The notes under the pieces are model-generated. The model searched no databases. It saw only the letters and a program-made list of their open reading frames with translations, and had not been told where the DNA came from. The position numbers and the translations under genes are program-made. A stretch of 6,180 nucleotides of DNA from Bacillota bacterium. GTDB lineage: Bacteria; Bacillota; Clostridia; Christensenellales; Aristaeellaceae. Numbering within the stretch: the first letter of the stretch is position 1; every line of letters starts with the position of its first letter. The DNA is taken from assembly GCA_023443705.1 (NCBI GenBank), contig JAEZTD010000384.1, positions 1-6,180 on the forward strand. The letters run 5' to 3'. Positions 1-5,041 of this stretch are shown here, piece after piece.

Positions 1-621
1 CCCGTCCCGGTCACACGCTATCTTCAAGATATTCGCGGACCGGAGCAGGATGGTGGAAAGGTCCTCCGGTTCGTACAGTTCCAGCCGGAAGCTGATTCCA
101 AACCGGTCGCGCAGCGGCGAGGTGAGAAGCCCCGCCCGGGTCGTCGCGCCGATCAGCGTAAACTTGGGCAGGTCCAGCCGGATCGACCGGGCGGAAGGGC
201 CTTTCCCGATCATGATGTCGAGGGCGTAGTCCTCCATCGCCGGGTAGAGCACCTCCTCCACCGAATGGGAAAGGCGGTGGATCTCGTCGATGAACAGGAT
301 GTCCCCGGCGGCGAGGTTGGTCAGAATCGACGCCAGATCCCCCGGCCGCTCAATCGCGGGCCCGCTGGTGATGCGGATGTTGTGCCCCATTTCGGAGGCG
401 ATGATGCCCGCCAGCGTGGTCTTGCCGAGGCCCGGCGGGCCGTAGAGCAGGAGGTGATCCAGCGGTTCTCTTCGGCCGATGGCCGCCTGCATGTAGACGG
501 ACAGGCTCTCCTTGAGCTTGTGCTGGCCGAAGTACTCCGAAAGCGTCAGCGGGCGCAGCGTGCGCTCGACCTCGTCCTCTTCCCTTCGGAAGCCCGTCGC
601 GATCAGCCGTTCGTCGTCCAT
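1..621 (-). CDS. ruvB: Holliday junction branch-migration ATPase RuvB (3' part beyond window)
   Basis: RuvB is the hexameric AAA+ motor that, loaded by RuvA, pumps DNA through Holliday junctions. Only the first 207 residues lie here; the family is usually about 330-350 residues, so the lid/winged-helix end is off the left edge. Visible landmarks are the N-terminal LRPxxLxEYxGQ region (22-33), Walker A GPPGLGKTT (61-69), Walker B with DEIH (112-115), the RPGDLASILTNL segment (92-103), sensor-1 GATTRAG (158-164) and the DRFG arginine-finger motif (172-175). The start ATG shares its A with the TGA stop of ruvA (TGATG), so translation is probably coupled. It is the last visible gene of the ruvC-ruvA-ruvB operon. 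No frameshift or missing motif is seen in the part present. Confidence 0.97.
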   Translation of the reverse strand, partial: MDDERLIATGFRREEDEVERTLRPLTLSEYFGQHKLKESLSVYMQAAIGRREPLDHLLLYGPPGLGKTTLAGIIASEMGHNIRITSGPAIERPGDLASILTNLAAGDILFIDEIHRLSHSVEEVLYPAMEDYALDIMIGKGPSARSIRLDLPKFTLIGATTRAGLLTSPLRDRFGISFRLELYEPEDLSTILLRSANILKIACDRDG

Positions 622-1214
622 CAGCCGTTCATCCCCTTCAGCGCGAGCCGGATCAGCTCGTCGGTTCTATCGCTGCTAGCCGCGACGCGGGCCACCGCCG
701 CCGCGGCTTCGCCGGATTGGTATCCAAGCGCCATCAGCGCCTCGATGGCTTCGGCCACCGGGCCGCCTCGGGGCGCGGCGGGCGACGCCTGGCCGCTCGT
801 CAGTTCCTCCGCGCCGTCGATCTTGTCGCGAAGCTCCAGGATCAGCCGCTGGGCGGTCTTTTTGCCGATGCCCGGTGCGCGGGCGAGGGCGGCGGCGTCC
901 CCAGTCAGAAGCGCGATGGTCAAGTCCCGTACGCTGAGCGAAGACAGGATGCCCAGCGCCGTCCTCGGGCCGATGCCCGTGACGGAGCAGAGCCTGAGAA
1001 ACATCGCCTTTTCCTCCCGGCTGTAGAAGCCGAAAAGCTCCATCGCGTCCTCCCGGACGGAGAGGTGCGCGTAGCATTTGAAGCGCGCCCCCACCTGCGG
1101 CGCGGCCTGAAGTGCCGCGGCGGTGACGAGCAGCGAATAGCCGACGCCGCCGCAGTCGATCACGACGGAATCGGTGTTCTTCTCGGACAGGGTGCCTTCA
1201 AAGTGCGCGTACAT
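621..1214 (-). CDS. ruvA: Holliday junction DNA-binding subunit RuvA
   Basis: RuvA binds four-way junctions as a tetramer and recruits the RuvB motor. The 197-residue product has the three expected parts: an OB-fold (about 1-62, with the family's GGVGY at 22-26 and LFGF at 60-63), tandem helix-hairpin-helix motifs (VTGIGPRTAL at 78-87 and APGIGKKTAQRL at 113-124), then a Gly/Pro/Ala-rich linker and the C-terminal RuvB-contacting domain (about 150-197). E55 and D56 in LSVREDAMELFG match the acidic pin of E. coli RuvA at the same numbers. An upstream GTG in frame (1316) would add 34 basic residues unlike any RuvA. The ATG at 1214 fits the family N-terminus and has a strong GGGGAGGA ribosome site, so it is preferred. 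It overlaps ruvB by one base. Confidence 0.97.
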   Translation of the reverse strand: MYAHFEGTLSEKNTDSVVIDCGGVGYSLLVTAAALQAAPQVGARFKCYAHLSVREDAMELFGFYSREEKAMFLRLCSVTGIGPRTALGILSSLSVRDLTIALLTGDAAALARAPGIGKKTAQRLILELRDKIDGAEELTSGQASPAAPRGGPVAEAIEALMALGYQSGEAAAAVARVAASSDRTDELIRLALKGMNG

Positions 1215-1435
1215 GGCGTCCTCCCCAATCGCTCGACGGGCAAACCCGGTTTTCTTTTTCAGTCGTCCCCGGCGGCATGTACGCCGGGAACGCGTTTCCA
1301 CGGCCAGTGCGCACACTGGCCAAGGAAATAATCCCTTAAGTCAGTGCGCCGCCCGAAAATGCGCCAGCATTTTAGGCGCACGCGGTTTTCTCTCACCGCG
1401 TTGAAAAGACCGGCAGGAATTTTCAACGCCATACG
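1215..1435. repeat. Inverted-repeat array filling the ruvC-ruvA gap
   Basis: This 221-bp non-coding gap splits an otherwise tight operon. It is tiled by inverted repeats, listed in plus coordinates. F has 7-bp arms at 1268-1274/1282-1288. E has 8-bp arms GGCCAGTG/CACTGGCC at 1302-1309/1314-1321 with a 4-nt loop. D at 1322-1337 has 6 pairs with one G-U in the minus-strand RNA. C has an outer 7-bp stem at 1344-1350/1375-1381 and an inner 7-bp stem at 1356-1362/1367-1373. B has 7-bp arms at 1380-1386/1395-1401. A has 10-bp arms GCGTTGAAAA/TTTTCAACGC at 1398-1407/1420-1429. No stem is followed by a T-run, so simple terminators are unlikely. No convincing promoter or small gene is seen inside. It could be a structured leader or processing region of the ruv mRNA, or a degenerate intergenic repeat element; I cannot tell which. 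Confidence 0.7.
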
Positions 1436-1930
1436 TCATTGGATGCGGAACATCGACCGCATCCGGGCGCTGTGGGCATGGGTAATCGCCACCGCCAGCG
1501 CGTCGGCCGCGTCGTCAGGACGGGCGATTTCCTGCATGTTCAAAAGCAGCTTCACCATCGTCTGCACCTGCAGTTTGTCGGCCTTGCCGTGGCCGGTGAC
1601 CGCCTGCTTGACCTGGTTGGGCGTGTATTCAAAGAGGTTCTCGGTCTTCGTAGCCGCCGCTGCCAGCGCCGCGCCCCGCGCCGCGCTGACATTCATGCCG
1701 GTTGTGACGTTCTTGGAGAAAAACAGTTCCTCGAAGGCGACCTCGTCCGGCGCGTAGATGTCCATGAGCTGGTGAACGCCCAAAAAGATCGACCTGAGCC
1801 GCTGCGGCAGCGGCTGCCCGGCTCCGGTGGTCAGCACACCGAACTGGACGAGCTGGAAGCGGTCGCCCTCGGCCCGGATCACGCCGTAGCCCAGGGTCGC
1901 CAGTCCCGGATCGATGCCCAATATGACCAA
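1436..1930 (-). CDS. ruvC: Crossover junction endodeoxyribonuclease RuvC
   Basis: RuvC is the dimeric, Mg2+-dependent resolvase that nicks Holliday junctions symmetrically. From the chosen start it has 164 residues, normal for the family, with an RNase H-like fold. The four acidic catalytic residues are recognisable: D7 in ILGIDPG, E67 in VAFEELFFSKN, and D140 and D143 in RPDDAADALAVAITH. The basic, conserved GxGxADKxQV segment is at 113-122. Start choice: a TTG at 1930 gives MVILGIDPG, the family N-terminus, with a GGAAGGGGG ribosome site. A TTG at 1948 would add six residues, but its AAGGTGA site lies at or upstream of the predicted transcription start, so it is less likely. It is the first gene of the ruv operon, 221 bp ahead of ruvA. 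Confidence 0.95.
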   Translation of the reverse strand: MVILGIDPGLATLGYGVIRAEGDRFQLVQFGVLTTGAGQPLPQRLRSIFLGVHQLMDIYAPDEVAFEELFFSKNVTTGMNVSAARGAALAAAATKTENLFEYTPNQVKQAVTGHGKADKLQVQTMVKLLLNMQEIARPDDAADALAVAITHAHSARMRSMFRIQ

Positions 1931-1963
1931 ACCAGGGCCCCCTTCCAAAATGCGTCACCTTTT

Positions 1964-1992
1964 ATGATAGAATAGAACGCACATTCTGTCAA
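1964..1992 (-). promoter_or_regulatory. Vegetative (sigma-A type) promoter of the ruvC-ruvA-ruvB operon
   Basis: On the minus strand the -35 box is TTGACA (1987-1992, perfect), the spacer is 17 bp and the -10 box is TATCAT (1964-1969, five of six). Transcription should begin near 1957, leaving a leader of about 27 nt before the TTG at 1930. No LexA/DinR-type operator was recognised around it, so SOS control is not evident from sequence. Confidence 0.85.
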
Positions 1993-1999
1993 GGGAGGA

Positions 2000-2024
2000 A
2001 GCCCGAACGCCGGGCTGAGTTTTT
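2000..2024 (+). terminator. Small hairpin with T-run, plus orientation
   Basis: AGCCCG (2000-2005) pairs with CGGGCT (2011-2016) across a 5-nt loop, followed by GAG and TTTTT at 2020-2024. Its polarity would stop plus-strand transcription, yet no plus-strand gene lies upstream. It sits 7 bp upstream of the -35 box of the ruv promoter. It may block antisense transcripts from the ruv region, or be a chance hairpin. Confidence 0.4.
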
Positions 2025-2050
2025 ATAGGACTGCAATACATGTCGGACAG

Positions 2051-2122
2051 AAAAAAACGGGGCGGACACATCGGTTATGATTGAATTCGACAACAATCAG
2101 CCGAAAGGAAGTGTCCGCTCCC
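2051..2122 (-). terminator. Large rho-independent terminator downstream of gpr
   Basis: Read on the minus strand, a long hairpin is followed by a single G and seven T (complement of 2051-2057). The outer stem is 8 bp, 2062-2069 with 2111-2118, extended by GGG/CCC (2059-2061 with 2120-2122) past one bulged base at 2119. Inside, TCGG/CCGA (2071-2074 with 2101-2104) and TGATTG/CAATCA (2078-2083 with 2094-2099) also pair. It begins 34 nt after the gpr stop codon and separates gpr from the ruv operon. Confidence 0.85.
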
Positions 2123-2155
2123 ACGCGCATAGGCATCGGAAAGAGTTGAAATGGA

Positions 2156-3067
2156 TCAGGGCATCATCGTCGCGATCTCCGATTCGCTGAGCCCGGGGTG
2201 CAGCGCCTGGTTGATGCCCAGCGCGACGATGCCGGCCACGTCTTCCACCAGATCATCGACCTCTCTCGGGGTTACGATCATGTCGCCGGTGGCGTTTCTA
2301 AGCATTTCGTCGGTCAGCCGCTCCACGTCCTCCTCCGCGCCGCCCAGTTTGCCCAGCGCGTCCCGCACGATGGTGGCGGCGTAGATGACCGTCGGCACGC
2401 CGACGGCGATCACCGGCGCGCCCACCGCGCCCCGGTCCAGCGCCCGGCGGTGGTTGCCCACGCCGGAGCCCGGCTGGATGCCAGTATCGGTCAGCTGGAT
2501 GGCCGTGCCCACCCGCCCGACCTCCCGGGCGGCCAGGCTGTCGATGGCGACGACCGCTCGGGGCCGCACCCGATCGGCAAGCGCCGAGACCATCTCCAGC
2601 GTCTCAATGCCCGTCACGCCCAATACGCCCGGCGCGATGGCACACACCGGCCGCATGCGGTCGTCCACGCTGTCGGGCAATTCCTGAAAGATGTGGCGGG
2701 TGACCAGCGTGCGGTCCACGGTCATCGGGCCCAGCGCATCGGGCGTCACCTGGCGGTTTCCGAGGCCCACCACCATCACCGGCGCATCACCCTCCGGCAG
2801 CATGCGCATGAGCTCCTCCGCCAGAAGCGACGAAACCGCCCGCCGTACGTCCGGGCTGCCGGTTTTGACCGCGCCACATTCCAGCGTCACATAGCGGCCC
2901 ATCGGCTTTCCGGTGATCCGGACGCCCGCCTCCTCGTCGACGACCACCTCGGTAACGGTGATGCCGCCTTCTTCCCAGATCGACACCTTGACTCCGGGGA
3001 TTTTCGTCTTTCCCCTCGCCCCGTCGGGCCCGACGGATTCCATCGCAAGATCCGTGCGAATTTGCAT
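2156..3067 (-). CDS. gpr: Spore germination protease GPR (A25 family)
   Basis: GPR is made in the forespore as an inactive zymogen. At germination it degrades the small acid-soluble proteins that coat spore DNA. The 303-residue product has RTDLAME at 4-10, GRYVTLE (57-63), VVGLGNRQVTPDALGP (99-114), APGVLGVTGIET (145-156), AIDSLAAR (174-181), DTGIQPGSGVGNHR, a GVPTVIYAAT segment and the C-terminal VTPREVDDLVEDVA. D110 and D176 match the two aspartates implicated in catalysis (D127/D193 in the Bacillus megaterium enzyme, as I recall). It is shorter than the roughly 370-residue Bacillus form, mainly in the C-terminal third. ATG 3067 has a good AAAGGGAGG site 8 nt upstream; an in-frame ATG at 3112 would add 15 residues. 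It is divergent from rpsT and is followed by a strong terminator. Confidence 0.96.
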   Translation of the reverse strand: MQIRTDLAMESVGPDGARGKTKIPGVKVSIWEEGGITVTEVVVDEEAGVRITGKPMGRYVTLECGAVKTGSPDVRRAVSSLLAEELMRMLPEGDAPVMVVGLGNRQVTPDALGPMTVDRTLVTRHIFQELPDSVDDRMRPVCAIAPGVLGVTGIETLEMVSALADRVRPRAVVAIDSLAAREVGRVGTAIQLTDTGIQPGSGVGNHRRALDRGAVGAPVIAVGVPTVIYAATIVRDALGKLGGAEEDVERLTDEMLRNATGDMIVTPREVDDLVEDVAGIVALGINQALHPGLSESEIATMMP

Positions 3068-3088
3068 GCGCTTCGCCTCCCTTTCAAT

Positions 3089-3114
3089 TATCATGCCGGA
3101 AAGCGCGTGCATTC
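3089..3114 (-). promoter_or_regulatory. Possible forespore sigma (G/F) promoter of gpr
   Basis: On the minus strand CATGATA (3089-3095) matches the CATnnTA -10 box of forespore sigma-G, and GAATG (3110-3114) matches its GHATR -35 box. The spacer is only 14 bp, shorter than the usual 17-18. The start point would fall just upstream of the ribosome site of the ATG at 3067. Known control of gpr by sigma-F and sigma-G in Bacillus makes this plausible. The spacing keeps confidence low. Confidence 0.35.
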
Positions 3115-3157
3115 ATCGCGCCGTGCGAATTTTTAACCAAATCGGAAACTCTCGCCC

Positions 3158-3186
3158 TTGCATTCAAACGCCTTGCGTGGTATAAT
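3158..3186 (+). promoter_or_regulatory. rpsT promoter (extended -10)
   Basis: The -10 box is a perfect TATAAT at 3181-3186 preceded by TGG (TGn extension). The -35 is TTGCAT (3158-3163, matching only TTG of the consensus), with a 17-bp spacer. Transcription should start near 3193, inside the inverted repeat at 3190-3200. The extended -10 probably makes up for the weak -35. Confidence 0.8.
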
Positions 3187-3189
3187 GGC

Positions 3190-3226
3190 GGTTGTCAACC
3201 AAAAGGCTGGGAGGTGAACAGAATTG
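3190..3226 (+). promoter_or_regulatory. rpsT leader: inverted repeat, ribosome site and UUG start
   Basis: GGTTG-T-CAACC (3190-3200) is a perfect inverted repeat lying over the expected transcription start. It is followed by a strong Shine-Dalgarno GGGAGGTGA (3209-3217) and a TTG start at 3224-3226. The start is fixed by homology, since S20 begins M(A/P)NIKSAIKR. Escherichia coli rpsT also uses UUG and is autoregulated at translation, so a weak start codon behind a strong ribosome site may serve the same purpose here. That function is inferred. Confidence 0.55.
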
Positions 3227-3487
3227 CCGAACATTAAGTCCGCCATCAAACGCGTGAAGGTGACCAGGAAGAAGAACCTGCGCAACCGCATGATCAAGAC
3301 CGCCATGCGCACGTCCCTGAAGAAGTTTGACGTCGCGACCGCCGCGGGCTCTGCCGACCAGCAGCTTCTCAACGCGACTGCCGCGTCCATCGACAAGGCC
3401 GCCAGCAAGGGCGTTATCCATAAGAACGCGGCCAACCGCAAAAAGTCGCGTCTTGCCAAGCGCCTGAACAAGGCCGCGGCGCAGTAA
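3224..3487 (+). CDS. rpsT: 30S ribosomal protein S20
   Basis: S20 is a primary binding protein of the 16S rRNA that helps assemble the 30S body. The 87-residue product has the family N-terminus PNIKSAIKRVKVTRKKNLRN (2-21), a helical basic core with SADQQLLNATAASIDKAASK, and the conserved GVIHKNAANRKKSRLAKRLN (63-82), where the paired Lys/Arg contact rRNA. Length is normal. Translation starts at TTG 3224 behind GGGAGGTGA. The gene is divergent from gpr, an arrangement I know from other Clostridia. It has its own promoter and terminator. Confidence 0.97.
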   Translation: MPNIKSAIKRVKVTRKKNLRNRMIKTAMRTSLKKFDVATAAGSADQQLLNATAASIDKAASKGVIHKNAANRKKSRLAKRLNKAAAQ

Positions 3488-3505
3488 TCCATATGGATCA
3501 AAGAG

Positions 3506-3531
3506 CTGTCCCGGTTTGGGGCAGTTTTTTT
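3506..3531 (+). terminator. Rho-independent terminator after rpsT
   Basis: CTGTCCC (3506-3512) pairs with GGGGCAG (3518-3524), seven pairs with one T-G, around a 5-nt loop, and is followed directly by seven T (3525-3531). It lies 18 nt after the rpsT stop and 26 nt before the next start codon. Confidence 0.88.
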
Positions 3532-3557
3532 GTTCCCGGGGAAACGGAGGAAGTTTA

Positions 3558-3932
3558 ATGACCATCGCCCTCGAGGCGCTGCGCTGCGCCTTCACCGTCT
3601 GTAAGCCGAAATATGCCGAGTGGACGGACCGGCCGTTTCACTTTCTGTCCCGAACGGACAGCGAGCTCTCCCTCGTCTGCCCGACTGAGGACGCGCCGGA
3701 AGTCTGCGACGCTCGGGAGGACGGATGGCGGGGCATGCGCGTCAAAGGCTGCATGGATTTTTCATTGATCGGCGTACTGTCCACGTTGTCCGGCGCGCTG
3801 GCGGCGGCGGGAGTTCCCGTCTTTGCGGTTTCCACATTTGACACCGACTACCTCTTCGTCAAGGCGGCGGATTTCGGCCGCGCGCTTGACGCGCTCCGGG
3901 CCGCTGGCTGCGCGGTGGAGGCGGACGCATGA
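3558..3932 (+). CDS. ACT-domain protein of the COG3603 type
   Basis: This is a small stand-alone protein of 124 residues, likely cytosolic, that probably folds as two ACT-like units. ACT domains usually bind amino acids or other small ligands and act as allosteric sensors. The recognisable part is the second half: W57 followed by KGCMDFSLIGVLSTLSGALAA (63-83), then AGVPVFAVSTFDTDYLFVK (84-102) and an AxxxLxxAGCxV end. This is the signature of the aspartate-kinase-like (CASTOR/ACT_7) family. No catalytic domain is attached, and its ligand is unknown. ATG 3558 is preferred over an upstream in-frame start at 3516, which lies in the rpsT terminator, because it follows GGAGGAAG at the right distance. 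The stop overlaps the next start (ATGA), so the two genes are translationally coupled. Confidence 0.85.
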   Translation: MTIALEALRCAFTVCKPKYAEWTDRPFHFLSRTDSELSLVCPTEDAPEVCDAREDGWRGMRVKGCMDFSLIGVLSTLSGALAAAGVPVFAVSTFDTDYLFVKAADFGRALDALRAAGCAVEADA

Positions 3933-4387
3933 CCATCTACATAGACGCGGACGCCTGCCCGGTGGTGCGGGAGACCGTGGGCGCGGCAAAGCGCCACGGC
4001 ATCCCCGTGACGCTTCTGTGCGATACGAACCACGCGCTGTCGGACGATTACGCCAGCGTCGTGGTGATCGGCGCGGGTGCGGACGCGGTGGATTTCGCAC
4101 TCGTCAACCGCTGCAAAAGTGGCGACATCGTGGTCACGCAGGACTACGGCGTGGCGGCGATGGCGCTTGGAAAGGGTGCGCATCCCATTCACCAGAGCGG
4201 CATGTGGTTTACGGACGAAAACATCGACCGGCTCCTCGCCGAGCGCCACATCAGCCGAAAGGCGCGCATGGCACATTCCAAACACCATCTGAAGGGCCCG
4301 AAAAAGCGCACGCCGGAGGACGACGCGCGCTTTTCAGAATCCCTTGAGCGGCTGATACGCCTGACGAACGAAGTCAGCGGCGGCTGA
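3929..4387 (+). CDS. YaiI/YqxD family protein (DUF188, UPF0178)
   Basis: The 152-residue protein belongs to a widespread bacterial family with no settled function, regarded as a PIN-nuclease-like fold. Family hallmarks visible are IYIDADACPV (3-12), a cluster of acidic residues suited to metal binding, DTNH (32-35), AD.VDF (51-56), the GDIVVTQDYGVAAMAL segment (65-80, with D72), and the basic tail HISRKARMAHSKHHLKGPKKR (107-127). Length is typical. Its ATG lies inside the end of the ACT-domain gene (ATGA overlap) with a GGAGG site in that gene's last codons. A nuclease role would follow from the fold prediction and is not shown by the sequence. The stop is 13 bp from the stop of the convergent gene on the other strand, and no terminator is visible in that gap. 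Confidence 0.9.
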   Translation: MTIYIDADACPVVRETVGAAKRHGIPVTLLCDTNHALSDDYASVVVIGAGADAVDFALVNRCKSGDIVVTQDYGVAAMALGKGAHPIHQSGMWFTDENIDRLLAERHISRKARMAHSKHHLKGPKKRTPEDDARFSESLERLIRLTNEVSGG

Positions 4388-4400
4388 AGCGGAACACTTG

Positions 4401-4985
4401 TCAGACCTTGACCGCGAACAGCCCATGCCAGTTGCAGTAGGCATAGATCTCGCCGCGCCCGGCGATGGAAAAACGCGCCTCGGCGTCCTGTTCCGGGTAG
4501 AGCTTGACAAACTGCACCCGGTTCATCGTGACGTAGGCAAAAAACGACAGGTAGTGGGTTCGCGTCATCGGATGATCCACTGTGGCGTAATAATCGGCCT
4601 CGATCTTCTCGATCCGTATTCCGTGGCTTTCATCGGCGCTCTCCGCCTCCAGTACCGGGAGCGTCACGCCGCAGCAGCTGAACGCGCCCTTGCCGACGGC
4701 GTGGATCGCGTTGCCGCAGACAGGGCATACGTAGAAACAGCCCCGCAGCATGTTTCCGGAACGGTTCCGATTTTCGACCGGATCGCCGGACAAAAGCTCC
4801 GCCACCGATACCCCCAGCGCCTTTGCCAGCGGTTCGATCAGGCTGATGTCCGGAAGGCCCTTCCCCGTCTCCCACTTTGAAACCGCCTTGTCGCCGACCA
4901 CAACCATTTCGGCCAACTGTTTTTGGGTGTATCCCTTCTTTTCGCGCAGCGCCTTGATGACGCCGCCCGTGACAAAACTGCCCAT
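4401..4985 (-). CDS. Xre-type DNA-binding domain fused to desulfoferrodoxin/superoxide reductase (HTH-Dx-SOR)
   Basis: The 194-residue protein has two recognisable modules. Residues 9-65 form an Xre/Cro-type helix-turn-helix (LREKKGYTQKQLAE at 13-26, then DKAVSKWETGKGLPDIS at 32-48). Residues 83-112 look like a desulforedoxin centre with C87-x2-C90 and C104-C105. Residues 113-194 carry a superoxide-reductase iron site: H121, H138 and H144 in HPMTRTH, and C184 and H187 in CNWHG. Superoxide reductases reduce superoxide to peroxide without making oxygen, suiting anaerobes. The Glu-Lys pair that normally precedes the second HPM-region histidine is R142-T143 here, so catalysis may be altered. ATG 4985 is preferred over ATG 4991, which abuts the ribosome site AAAAGGGGG. 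The protein may act as enzyme, redox-sensing repressor, or both. I recall this architecture as a named superoxide-reductase class. Confidence 0.9.
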   Translation of the reverse strand: MGSFVTGGVIKALREKKGYTQKQLAEMVVVGDKAVSKWETGKGLPDISLIEPLAKALGVSVAELLSGDPVENRNRSGNMLRGCFYVCPVCGNAIHAVGKGAFSCCGVTLPVLEAESADESHGIRIEKIEADYYATVDHPMTRTHYLSFFAYVTMNRVQFVKLYPEQDAEARFSIAGRGEIYAYCNWHGLFAVKV

Positions 4986-5012
4986 AACCATCCCCCTTTT
5001 CGTTTCGCCGCC

Positions 5013-5041
5013 ATTGTAGCACGCAGGACAAAGGGCGGCAA
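5013..5041 (-). promoter_or_regulatory. Promoter of the HTH-superoxide reductase gene
   Basis: On the minus strand the -10 is TACAAT (5013-5018) with a TGC extension, the spacer is 17 bp, and the -35 is TTGCCG (5036-5041). Transcription should start near 5006, about 20 nt before the start codon. An inverted repeat CTACG-N3-CGTAG (5043-5055) sits immediately upstream of the -35 box and could be an operator, perhaps for the gene's own product. Confidence 0.75.

Noticed and set aside
1215..1316. N-terminal extension of RuvA from a GTG at 1316
   Set aside because: It would add 34 mostly basic residues through hairpins E and F. RuvA proteins begin at the OB-fold, and the ATG at 1214 has a strong ribosome site.
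265..1331. Long plus-strand reading frames opposite ruvB and ruvA (265-1026, 717-1331)
   Set aside because: They lie antisense to two well-conserved genes, are rich in Arg/Ala/Pro as expected for shadow frames in GC-rich DNA, and show no family motif.
1268..1429. CRISPR array or tandem repeat in the ruvC-ruvA gap
   Set aside because: The repeats are inverted and differ from each other; no direct repeat with constant spacing is present.
1439..1975. Plus-strand frame opposite ruvC
   Set aside because: RuvC on the minus strand has all four catalytic acidic residues and a promoter. The opposite frame has no recognisable domain and overlaps the ruv promoter.
2198..3136. 312-codon plus-strand frame opposite gpr
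   Set aside because: It is His/Arg/Asp-rich low-complexity translation, a mirror of the GPR codons. GPR motifs are intact on the other strand.
4388..4400. Shared terminator between the convergent yaiI-like and redox-regulator genes
   Set aside because: The 13-bp gap contains no inverted repeat or T-run; any termination signal would have to lie inside coding sequence, and none was evident.
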